Shown here in pieces: positions 54,901 to 64,000 of a stretch of 64,000 nt of DNA. Under the pieces are notes generated by a model, which did not search any database, was not told the origin of the DNA, and worked only from the letters and a program-made list of their open reading frames with translations. Origin of the DNA: Rhizoclosmatium globosum (Eukaryota; Chytridiomycota; Chytridiomycetes; Chytridiales; Chytriomycetaceae). The stretch spans positions 1-64,000 of the forward strand of contig MCGO01000173.1 in NCBI GenBank assembly GCA_002104985.1, in the 5' to 3' direction. How positions within the stretch are numbered: the stretch's first letter is position 1; each line of letters begins with the position of its first letter. A program made the translations under genes and the position numbers.

Positions 54901-56453
54901 TACTCGTTGACTTCGAGTGTGCTGATATTCTTGATATTCAAGGGAAGAACAGTTTTCTGTGTCGAGAAAGGAACAAGGAAGTCTGGACGTTGGATTGGAT
55001 CAAATTCCAAAACGATCGATTGTGTGAGGTCTTGGAGCTGTGATGGGGTAAGGAGGTGGTTGTATTTGGGACCTTCATCTGTTAGACAAATCTTTACGGC
55101 AGCAAAGTTTTCTTGGACGAGGGATTTGTTGATCCACTTTGAGTATGATTCAATTGTTTTGGAGGGATCGGTTTTGAAGATGTGGAGGAGGAAATGCGTC
55201 ACGAGCTGGCGTTCTTCCAAGATGCTTGTGGACCAGTTTTTCTACAGGTTTTGTTAGCGCCTGGTCTTGAAATAAGGCTGTTTTGAAATTACCATGGATG
55301 TACTTTGAACAGGTGTGAGTGACACAAAGAAGTCTCCCCAAAGCGTTTGGTATCGGTCAACCACACGTGGCATTTGGATATACCTGAAGGTGCAGAATTA
55401 AGCATTCAAAACATTCCAGGAAAAGTACTTCTCTCACCTTTCAAACAAGGCAACATCATAAACACGTAATTTCGTGAGTTTGAATTGGAGTAAACGGAAC
55501 ACAATTGATGATTTGACAGAATTCATTCCAGCATCATGTAAAGCGACAGTTGCGAACTTATCCAATGTGAGCAGACCCTCAACATTGGATTCTGTGGGCA
55601 GCAGTCCATCGGTTGGATTCGTGGTTAATACTTTTGCGCCAAGCTTATCCAAGAATTTTTCAACAAATCCAGGAGTGGACCACAGCTGAGAGTTTGAGGC
55701 CGCCATTAAATCCATTTGTTCGATAGTTGCCCAGTCCAATAGAGGTGGCATTGTGGATGGTGAGAGGGTGTTGAATACAAAGTTGAAAGCTGCAGGAAGC
55801 AGATCTTCCCCATCGAGAATAAACTGTGATGAGTAAGAAGCAGTATTGAGGATGTCCAAGACCTGGGCGGCCCTGACTGTAGACGACAGTGACATTGTCG
55901 CTGAGTCAGCCAGCAGTATCTTAATTACGCGTGGCCAGGCCGCCGGTTCAACCAAAGCCGTTGTGTTTCGGGCAGTCAGGGCATAACGCAGGGCTTCGTT
56001 GGCTTCTTTTGCGAGATCGACCGCGTCCTTGTCCACCGAATCACCGCCACCACCACCAACTTCGTCCGAGGCGTCTTCCATGGCCACGTCCGCCGCCGAT
56101 GGACCCGCAACACTGAGCACCGGATTGAATTCGGCCGTGGCAAAGCGCGCAAGCTCAGCCACACTGTCGTTTTCCATGCCAGACTTCGAAAGAACTCGCC
56201 GGAATTCAAGGGCACGCGCCGAGGGAAGCCGGATCGAGTGGCTCTGAGGAGAGTATCCTTGCGTGTATCCTTGGGTGTGTTCCTGAGAGTACTCCTCGAA
56301 CAAGTCCGCATTCACAAGTACCCCAACTCGTCGTCGTTCTTCGCTTCCCGGAACAAGTCGGGAAACTGCGGCGGCTTTCTCTTCCGGTGTCGTGGCGAGG
56401 ACTACAGCCTCGGCGAGTGGAAGCGGAATATGAAGTGTCTCAGATGAAAACAT
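48904..56453 (-). CDS. Giant uncharacterised cytosolic protein (over 2,000 aa)
   Basis: About 14 exons from ATG 56453 (MFSSETLHIPLPLAEAVVLA) to the stop at 48904. No signal peptide or membrane segment. The first 340 residues are helical with a Gly/acidic low-complexity insert. The middle has many beta-rich segments that resemble repeated sandwich domains (GHVFSVVDEKNEV, EESYQLQARWLFNREAVRAGNTLTV, ELVVSSGLKKGSYEMRIY). Then comes a Pro/Ala-rich insert (APPPPAPAAAVPP), a helical part with TPR-like stretches (SLICYLLLQDRFKEALDRFSFLE) and a conserved-looking end (SAYVKVYARLRSGKEVFY, then KDGYSDMLGRFEYVSLS). I believe similar long proteins exist in protists and some bacteria, but I know no assigned function. 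Exact exon ends are approximate. Confidence 0.65.
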
Positions 56454-56489
56454 CTTTTTTTTGTTTCATATCAATCAAAAAAGAAGCCA

Positions 56490-57666
56490 TCAAAAAGTAG
56501 AAACTAGAAGGCTACTCTTCCGCCGTGCCATTCTATCTTCATATGCATCCCACACCCTTCCTAAATAAAAGGCTATGGCATTAGGGAACCCACTTAATGC
56601 CAACCCGGCTCCTGCAACCACCACCAACGAATATGGGACGCGATATGCGAGTAAACTCATCACGCGATTAATAGTTGCTGGCACCCAAGTAATCAAAAAC
56701 CCAACGGATATGATAAATGTTTTGACAATCAACCTGTTTTTGGAATTTTTCATTCTTTCCGCAGGAACTGTCACAGTTGACCTATGTGACATTGTTAATG
56801 ATATGGTGGCGTTTTCTTGTTTGCCTGCGTCACGGTCTAAAGAATACTGATGAAAGTCCGGTATTTGATGAGGAAAGTGTACTAATTTCATATCATGCCC
56901 TGGACTCATATCAGCAGACACATGACCAATAGGATTGTGGTTCATGTGCATCGTTGGACTGAAAGAAGTTCGTTGAGGAATCGGGTCCGTTACATGATTT
57001 TGACTATCAGACAGCTCTCGGCTTCTTTGCTGAATCAATAAAAATATTATAGTGTAGATGAGTAGTATCGCAAAGAAGTGAAGCCATCTAAGAAATGCGT
57101 TTTTCAGCAAACACCACATGAAAACCTAAAAAATTCAAGGATACTTACAGCATCACATACAATAGTGCCATCCGCAATTCTTGATACGCAGAAGATATCC
57201 AACACTCATATGTCGCATCTCCAATCACGTTTCCTCGTTGCATTATATCCTGAGCAATAAACATTGCACCAGTGGCAACCAATGGTGTGCCCCAGCCATG
57301 AGCATTGTACCACAACCAATAACTTTCTGCAACTTTGCTATTATGAATTATAGTCAAATAGCAATACGTTGCAATCAAGAATGACCAGCAAGATGACGCA
57401 TTGATCGAATACTGCGTCAATATTCCCAAAAAAGTACATACGTCCGTGTTCCCCACAACACGTGTTCCCACCATAAAAGGAATAACCGATATCAAATCAG
57501 AAAGAGACAGGAACGCCTGCATAATCGCCATACTGCTCGCTTTCCGCTTCGAAATAACAGAGTGAAGAACCAGAACAACAACGCCCAAGTTAGCTACAAG
57601 TGAAAACGGGCAAATGATGGATATCATCAGCTGAATGGGTTGCATCTCCTCTGATGTCAATCCCAT
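56490..57666 (-). CDS. cAMP-receptor-like 7TM receptor, copy 4 (371 aa)
   Basis: Exons 57666-57149 and 57087-56490 (1116 nt). It starts MGLTSEEMQPIQLMISIICP. TM3 reads NASSCWSFLIATYCYLTI, the extracellular loop GNVIGDATYECWISSAYQELR, and TM6 NSKNRLIVKTFIISVGFLITWVPAT. The intron is in the same place and phase as in the 36-41 kb array. The stop lies only 36 bp from the start codon of the giant gene next door, which runs in the same direction downstream. Confidence 0.82.
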
Positions 57667-57733
57667 CGTTCACGACTTCACGTAAAAGTTGTAATGGATG
57701 TAAATCTCTTACACTAACATATTATAACACTTT

Positions 57734-58993
57734 TTATTTCCTATTTCTATCCCACATCATTCCAATAAAGAAAGAAATAGAATTCGGGAATCCACTGATA
57801 GACAATCCAAACGCAGTAACGAATTGCCACCACGGCGGCATAGTAAACGACCGTTGGGCCGTTGCTGGAAGCCACGACACGAGGAATCCAATAGCCACAA
57901 TACAACTTTTCACAATCAATTTGTTTCGAGAGCTTTTCATTTTACTGATCCCGTTTTCATTCATTTTTGCAGAGTTGTTGGGACCTTGATTCCGAGAATC
58001 CATTGACACGATAGATTGAGATTTTCTGATTGATTGGGATTGTGGAGAACTTGAACTGCTCTCTCGAAGAGACTGTTGTTGAACTATTGCTGATCTAACG
58101 TTGTTCTCCATCACGTCACCAGAAGTCGCAGTAAGAGCAGATACTCTAATGGACCTCAGAGGTATCGCCTGTTTTGTTGAATAGCGTCCTGAATTCTGAG
58201 TATCCTTTTCCTGACTACGGCTCATTCTCTCCAACCCTTTCTCCGCGGCATGTATCGACACGAATATTCGCATATATATGCAGATAGTCAATATGAAATG
58301 GGAATAGAGGATACTGTAAAAAGCGTAAAACCGGAGGTATGAATATTGGTTTGCAATCCAACACTCAAAGTGCGCGTCTCCAATCACGTTTCCATTGTTT
58401 TGAGTTTCTTGGACAATGAAAAGTGATGCTGTTGAGATGGCAGAGAGTGACCATGCGTAGACGTTGAACCACGTCCAATTGACTGTCTTGTTGTAGAGAA
58501 CAGTCAGGTAACAGTATAACGCAACCAGAAAACTCCATGATGAAGAAGCCACTAAACAGAAATGGAACAACGCGCCAGCAACTTGGCATAACTCTGTTTT
58601 GTCTACGATTGAGGTTCCCATCATGAGACAGATTGAAGTGCAGGAATCAGACATTGCCAAGTACGCCGGTATAAGACCCAATCTATTGCGTTTGCTCTTT
58701 ATGAAAACAACGCAGATGAAAACGATCCCGTTTGCAAATATTGAAAACGGTGTTATAAGCCTGCGTTATATTAGTTGATATTATGAACACCAAAAGTGAA
58801 ACACCAACCTAAACATAAGACGTATGTGCTCTAACCCATCAGCCGATAAGCTATAATCTTCTTGTACCAGTTCTGTTTCAGCGACATTGTACATTTCGTC
58901 CATTGTTTTCCCTTTCGAAAAAACAAACCCAAATTCCAACAATGACTTCACATCAGGCACATTCATTTCTTCACAACACCTTTCCACTTCCAT
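57734..58993 (-). CDS. cAMP-receptor-like 7TM receptor, copy 5 (403 aa)
   Basis: Exons 58993-58809 and 58760-57734 (1212 nt). Unlike its neighbours it has a 60-residue N-terminal extension (MEVERCCEEMNVPDVKSLLE) and an intron at LMFR/LITPFS before TM1, while the common intron after the CWI loop is absent (YSILYSHFILTICIYMRIFV is continuous). TM3 reads VASSSWSFLVALYCYLTV, the loop GNVIGDAHFECWIANQYSYLR, and TM6 SSRNKLIVKSCIVAIGFLVSWLPAT. The third intracellular loop is long and Ser-rich. Confidence 0.8.
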
Positions 58994-59023
58994 TAAAACA
59001 TGCCGGAAAAAATAAATAATAAT

Positions 59024-60382
59024 CTATTTCCGCGAATGCTCCCAATCCCACACCAACCCCGCGAAAAACGACCCTGAATTCCAAAACCCTTGCACGCTAA
59101 GCCCAACCCCAGCCAAAACAGTCAACCACCCCGGAACGTCCCCCGATACACTCATATAGTGCTTCACCGTTGCGGGAACCCACGACGCCACGAATCCAAA
59201 CGCGATTATGAGGGTTTTCAGGAGTAACTTGTCTCGCGATTGTTTCATTTTCCGGGCGGCTGCTTCGTGGTTTATGGAGGAGGGGCGGGATTGTATAGGA
59301 TGGTGGTGGCTGTTTTTGCGTGATGTTGATGTGAATTGGAGTGGGTTATAGAAATTTGATTTTACGGATGTGCGGAGGGATGTTGATGAGGTTGCACGGG
59401 GGAGTGGAGGTATAGGATATGAATTGGACGGTGGTTCGTGGATTCCGGTTTGGTTGGCTAGGTCGGGTAAGGATCGATGGAAGGTTGGGAGTGGAGGGAC
59501 CGTATTTTCCATTACGTAGCTTTTCAAGCTGCTTGCGGAGCTCGGTTTTCGGTTTGGTTGGAGTTTTAGGGTGTTGGAGGATGAAGGGGCAGCTTGGGAA
59601 TGGACTGATGCTCGTGATGAGGGTGGACTGTCGTTGATTGATGCACCACTGTGATGTATAGCCAGGGAAGATAGCGTTGTAGTAGGTAGCGGCGGAATTG
59701 GTACCGTTGAGGATGTTCCGACATCAGACAAGTCCTTCGTCGATGCTTCAATGGCAATGAAAATGCGAGTATAAACGAATATGAGGCCCAAGAAGTGTAA
59801 CCACCTGAAAATTATATATTATCAACAGAAAGGCGTGAATGAGTTGTGTTCTTACAGTAGTGGATAATATAACACGAAACGCAACCTTGGATATTCCGGT
59901 GATATCCAACAAAAGTACAAAGAGTCCCCAATGACGTTTCCTTTCCGAGCTAAACCTTGCACCGCAAACATGACCACAGTAGAGGCAAATGGCATACACC
60001 AGCCATATAAATTATAAGCCCACCAATATCTTTCCGCCAAACACATGTCATACAACACTGTCAAATAAGCATACACAGCCACAAGGAATGAAAAACATGA
60101 CGAGGCATTCAAAAAATAATTCGTGAGGACCCCAACAACAGTACAAAGCGCTTCACGATCCAATATCGACGTGCCAAGAATCAACGATATTGACACAACA
60201 ATATCGGCGATTGAGAGATATACTTGTAGGACTCCTAAATGCGTTTGCTTGCTCTTGATGAAAGCGACGCAGTAGAGAACACCGCAGTTTGAAAGGATTG
60301 CAAGGGGACAGATAATCCGCATGATAAGGCGGATGGTATCGACCTCCGGCGTCGTAAAAGAATAAGAATCCGAGTCATTCAT
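59024..60382 (-). CDS. cAMP-receptor-like 7TM receptor, copy 6 (435 aa)
   Basis: Exons 60382-59856 and 59804-59024 (1308 nt). It starts MNDSDSYSFTTPEVDTIRL. TM3 reads NASSCFSFLVAVYAYLTV, the loop GNVIGDSLYFCWISPEYPRLR, and TM6 QSRDKLLLKTLIIAFGFVASWVPAT. The common phase-2 intron is present before WLHFLGLIFVY. The third intracellular loop is the longest of the set (about 170 residues, Ser/Pro-rich). Confidence 0.82.
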
Positions 60383-60585
60383 TTAAACTTCGTCAGTGCA
60401 CGTCAGGGGTATTCTGTGACTGTTTTTCGCAATGTTGTGAGAGGCCATTGTCCTCAATAGGCCCAATCAGGTTCCTGACTTTGTAATCAACAATAATAAA
60501 CTAGTCTCACTCGTTGCATGTGCGTTTATTAAGGATGTGGTATGATGTGGTTGTGTGCTAAAGAAAAACCAAAGATGCAGAAGGG

Positions 60586-60813
60586 CTAAAGGAAGAAGTT
60601 GTTGACAAGGTCTTTTACTTCTTTCAAACTCTTTACTAACGACCTCCGTTTCGTTGAGTTGGGGCCGGTGGGGTCAAGTGTTGAGTTGTTTGTTTCATCT
60701 TCTACAATGGATGTCTCTGTTGCTGATGGCCTGACAATATTTGTTTGACGGCTTGTATGTATGGTGCACGTTTTGAAGTTGACAAGGCCAGATGTGAAGG
60801 GCATCTTATGCAA
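60586..60813 (-). CDS. Small basic protein (75 aa)
   Basis: ORF starting MHKMPFTSGLVNFKTCTIHT, with a Thr/Ser/Asn-rich middle and a C-terminal KRRSLVKSLKEVKDLVNNFFL. The end resembles that of the 82 aa ORF at 61161-61409 (STKIRHIKDSINRFFA) and, loosely, the helix at the end of the SPSxIASMAPK proteins. No other domain. The similar tails of two neighbouring ORFs are the main support. Confidence 0.45.
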   Translation of the reverse strand: MHKMPFTSGLVNFKTCTIHTSRQTNIVRPSATETSIVEDETNNSTLDPTGPNSTKRRSLVKSLKEVKDLVNNFFL

Positions 60814-61160
60814 TGAGTTTCTTTTTGGTGATGATTACGGCCGCGGATGAGGTGTGCGGAAAAGGCCTGTGCGGCAATCGAACCTTGCGTTGAACTCTGT
60901 CGAACTTGATGAGCGACAAAATTATTGTTATTTCTTTTAGGTTCAAATAAGTACGTTTGTTCTTTTAGATATAATGGGAAATTTCATAGAACATACGTAA
61001 TAGTTGAAGCAAGAGACGACGGAATAATCTTGCAGAGCGTTTGTGAGAGTCAGGAGAGTCAAATTATAAAACTGCCTATTTATTGTAAAACAATGATACC
61101 AATATGTTGTAAGACGGATATATATACAAAGTAGGATAATGTGATGTGAGCGAGAGAGTC
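60814..61160. other. Intergenic stretch, nothing recognised
   Basis: 347 bp between two tiny genes. A plus-strand ORF (60925-61134) has no support. Confidence 0.4.
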
Positions 61161-61409
61161 TCAGGCAAAGAAGCGGTTGATGGAATCTTTGATGTGTCTG
61201 ATTTTCGTCGATATGTTCTTTGACGGGGATGTAGGAGATCCGGCCTCAGGAGACGACGGTTCAGTGTTTGTGTTGACAATTTTGGGGTTTGTTCGAAGCA
61301 TTAGGTCTGAGGAGGGTTGATTTGAGGCATCGTTGTGTCTGGCAGAGTTGATAGTCAGAGGAGCCCTCTTGCGTTGCAAGTTAGAAGGCTCGTTCGGTCT
61401 AGATGGCAT
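61161..61409 (-). CDS. Small protein with amphipathic C-terminus (82 aa)
   Basis: The protein starts MPSRPNEPSNLQRKRAPLTI and is polar, Asn/Ser/Pro-rich, with a basic KNISTKIRHIKDSINRFFA end. It is similar in plan to the 75 aa neighbour, and to the P and S members of the small family at the far left, which also end in a K-x-x-K-x-F-F type helix after a Ser-rich stretch. Function unknown. Confidence 0.45.
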   Translation of the reverse strand: MPSRPNEPSNLQRKRAPLTINSARHNDASNQPSSDLMLRTNPKIVNTNTEPSSPEAGSPTSPSKNISTKIRHIKDSINRFFA

Positions 61410-61582
61410 GTTTTCGACAACGTAATGGCCTCAGTACGAACCGATTTTGTTTCAGAATTGGGCTTGGGGGACGTCGAACTCTTCGTTTTGATTCCTTCAA
61501 CATTACTAACTACAATTTATATTTGTAAGTTTTGATATCTGTGTATGTTCTACAGAATTAGTTTGTTTTGTATATTAAAAAG

Positions 61583-63538
61583 ATGCGGATTTCATGTGAA
61601 GACGAGGTTGAGGTTGAGATCCCGACCAACTGCCGCGGCCGCCACACACCGGGCGACAAAGACAAACGCGCAACTCTTCAGTTTCAACGCGCAGTTCGAC
61701 GCGCAGCCACGACGGTTGCGCACGAAGGTTTGGCCGTGGACCTGCGCCGCTTCTCAGAACTGCAAATTGATGCGCCGCGCTTTGTCGCCGCCACGCCGGC
61801 TTTTGCTGCGCCGACTCGTGCGATGTCGGAAGGTGCGAAGGTGGAAGGCGCGAGGGAAAAGGAGAGAGAGAAGGAGGTGTGTTGTAGTTGACCAACCAGT
61901 GTTCTCTAAAACCGATGTCGTCCAGAAAGAAGAACTGGCGAAACGGGCCCAGCTTCTCAACGATAACCTGCTCAGTGTATGTCCCTGGCTCACTCTCAAT
62001 CATGTATCAATGCTCACTCACGAAACCATCTCAGTTCCTTGACAAGAAACTGAACCAGCTAAAACTCGAGGCCGAAACCAAACAGAAACAGACTGAAGCC
62101 CAACGCGCAAAACTTCAATTGGAAAAGGAGGCGAAGGAAAAGGAGGAGAGGGACAGGAAAGAAAAGGAGGCTAAAGAAAAGGAGGACAAACTTAAGAAGG
62201 CAGAGGAGGAGAAACAAAGGCAACAGCAGGCCCAACAAGCTGCTGCTTCTGTGGCCGCAGCTCCTTCTGTACCAGCTCCTCCACCTGTCCCTGCAACCAT
62301 CACTCAGATCCCACCAACTCCTGCTCCTATACAAACGGCAGCACAACCTCAACCTCCTCCTGCTCCCAAACGAGAGTCAACTGTTCCAGTGAGTTGAATT
62401 CAACCGAAAATAATGGCTCAAAATTTAAAACAGAAAGGCGTAATCACGTCTGAAGAAGCCTGGGACTCAGCCGCAAGGTTCTTTGGCGTTATTCAGGTAT
62501 TAAACATCCATCAACTGCACGCGCGACTCACCCATCGTAGAATATCAAAGCCAACGTGAAACCAGCAGTCGTAAACAACCCTGCATTCTCTGCGTCGCGA
62601 ATGCAGCGTATGAAGATTAATCAAGCCGTTGGACAAATCACACGATCAAAACAAAAGATGATGGACGTGGTATGTGTCAATCCGTACTTCATACGTCGAC
62701 TCATAAATATCCCGGGGCATTAGGCTAGAGTGATCCACGGATTCCTCTCAACAGCTCAACAAAAGGACGCATCCTACTACCAGTACCTCCTTGACGTGAC
62801 CGCCAAATCGTTTGTCCTCCAAACTGACACAGAAGTATCCGTTCACGCCATCAAAGCCCCCGCTCTCGCTCAAGTAGCATCCATGCTCATTGAAAAACAC
62901 CCAGACCTTCTCGCAGTGCTCCTCGGCAGACTCATGAAACGATGTCCATATACCGTGCCCATGTACTTCAAGAGACTCGAGGGCGAGAGTGAAGATGAAT
63001 TCCTGAAACGATGCCGGTATAAGCAAATGGAGGAAGGAGTTTGGGAAAGTGAGGAGCGGTATAATGAGCGAATGTGTGGTATGATAAGGTTTTACGCGGG
63101 GTTGACGCAAATCAAGAGTTGAGTTTTTGTTTCTGTTTCCATCTAACCTATTTATGTATGCTCATGATTGTTTTGTTTTCAGCCAACTCGGGAATGTATG
63201 ATATTGACTTTGGATGGCAATGGATGGCGCGAGTATTAAATATTAATCCTCGAAAGATTACGCCACAACTTGTGTGCAGCTTCTTGGAGGTAATTTAGTT
63301 TTCGTTAGAGTTTGCCTTTTAAACGTTATCATCAAAGATTGCTGGAAACTCAATTATGAAGACATACAAACGCCAAGCAGAGAAATTATTTGTCTACTTG
63401 TACAAGGTGTTTCTCCCGAAAATGATGACCCTGTCAGTGCCGAGTGCCATGAAACTTCAATTATTTTTGGAGGAGCCAGGAAACTTCATTCAAACAGGAA
63501 AGATGCCAGTACTCAAAGGATCCGAATTTGAGAATTGA
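61583..63538 (+). CDS. GLE1: GLE1-like mRNA export factor (530 aa)
   Basis: Eight exons: 61583-61876, 61926-61976, 62035-62388, 62434-62496, 62541-62669, 62724-63117, 63183-63289 and 63338-63538, total 1593 nt. The middle (about residues 115-200) is a Lys/Glu-rich coiled coil, followed by a Pro/Ala/Gln linker. The C-terminal part matches the GLE1 helical domain: RLMKRCPYTVPMYFKR, ERMCGMIRFYAGLTQ, FGWQWMARVLNINP, LVCSFLEIAGNSIMKTYKRQ. GLE1 binds the DEAD-box ATPase Dbp5 with inositol hexakisphosphate at the nuclear pore to drive mRNA release. The donor after TQIK is the less common GTTGAG. The coding end is 41 bp from the end of the convergent receptor gene. Confidence 0.85.
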
Positions 63539-63579
63539 TCCAATTTTCCCTCTATCTAATTGGAATAAAAATATCGTCT

Positions 63580-64000
63580 TTAATGCCCTAACCGTCCTGT
63601 TCCGCCACCCATACAGATTGAGACAAAATATGCAACTGGATTCCACAACCCACACATTGAAAACCCAACTCCAACCAACAAATGCAACCAAAACGGGATA
63701 TATCCACCAATCAGTCCAATTATCCGCACAGCAGTCGCAGGTGTCCAAGACAGCAAAAACCCACACGCCAGAATTAACGTCTTGGCGAACAACCTGTTCA
63801 TGGACGCCTTCAATTTACTTTGAGGTGACGAACTTTGTGGCACTGTCTTATCTAGAGTTCTTGGAAGCGTTCCTCGTGCTCCGTTATTCCCAAACGCCGT
63901 CCCAGGATACATTGGTGGAGACTTCACATCACTCCCACCCTGTGAAGCATGCGGAACAGTTGATGACGCCTTTTCCAATGTAACACCTCCACTAGCCCCT
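63580..64000 (-). CDS. cAMP-receptor-like 7TM receptor, copy 7, partial at window edge
   Basis: Only the C-terminal part is in the window: a Ser/Gly-rich third intracellular loop, then SMNRLFAKTLILACGFLLSWTPATAVRI (TM6), PFWLHLLVGVGFSMCGLWNPVAYF (TM7) and a short Gly-rich tail. The motifs match the other receptors. The gene continues beyond 64000. Confidence 0.75.
   Translation of the reverse strand, partial: GASGGVTLEKASSTVPHASQGGSDVKSPPMYPGTAFGNNGARGTLPRTLDKTVPQSSSPQSKLKASMNRLFAKTLILACGFLLSWTPATAVRIIGLIGGYIPFWLHLLVGVGFSMCGLWNPVAYFVSICMGGGTGRLGH

Noticed and set aside
60925..61134. 69 aa plus-strand ORF
   Set aside because: No similarity to anything in the window, no promoter pattern, Cys/Ile-rich random-looking composition.
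63528..63983. 151 aa plus-strand ORF
   Set aside because: Antisense to the receptor's TM6-TM7 region, and overlaps the end of GLE1 only by chance.

Overview
The window is nuclear DNA from a eukaryote with compact genes and short GT-AG introns, mostly 45-60 nt. Gene content points to a zoosporic (flagellated) fungus, most likely a chytrid. It pairs fungal-style genes (fungal GH26-like wall enzyme, pepsin-like protease with a Cys-rich tail, Sti1, GLE1) with genes expected in a lineage that keeps a flagellum and animal-like sensory proteins (ARMC2-like and large TPR proteins, TRPV-like channels, cAMP-receptor-like 7TM receptors). No rRNA, tRNA, CRISPR array or intact transposon was seen. The organism call is inference from content, not from a marker gene.

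Layout. 1-2.6 kb: a cluster of very small genes sharing an N-terminal SPSxIASMAPKxHxF motif. 2.8-6.2 kb: a divergent pair, a membrane-anchored TAP-like peptidase and an iodotyrosine-deiodinase-like flavoprotein. 6.2-14.4 kb: a giant TPR protein. 14.4-17.9 kb: a GH26-like glycosidase and a frameshifted aspartic protease. 18.5-24.9 kb: a tandem pair of TRPV-like channels. 25-26.8 kb: an F-box-like protein and a tiny protein. 27.1-28.5 kb: a second, inverted copy of the small-gene cluster. 28.8-36.2 kb: an unresolved gene, ARMC2-like, a thioredoxin-Sti1 fusion and a hypothetical protein. 36.3-41.3 kb: another small-family gene and a first array of receptor genes (one disrupted, one remnant, two intact). 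41.4-48.8 kb: bHLH factor, membrane-SH3 protein, two BTB proteins, DPH6-like PP-loop ATPase. 48.9-56.5 kb: a giant uncharacterised protein. 56.5-60.4 kb: a second receptor array (three genes). 60.5-64 kb: two tiny proteins, GLE1, and a receptor gene running off the right edge.

The most notable items are the Trx-Sti1 co-chaperone fusion with a CGPY active site, the lineage-type family of 48-74 aa proteins with shared TATA-containing promoters, the deiodinase homologue that keeps all three substrate-lid residues, and the expanded receptor/TRPV sensory set. Several genes carry single-nucleotide frame breaks in or near homopolymers. These may be assembly errors rather than real pseudogenes. For nine multi-exon genes the splice model was checked by adding exon lengths, and each sums to a multiple of three.
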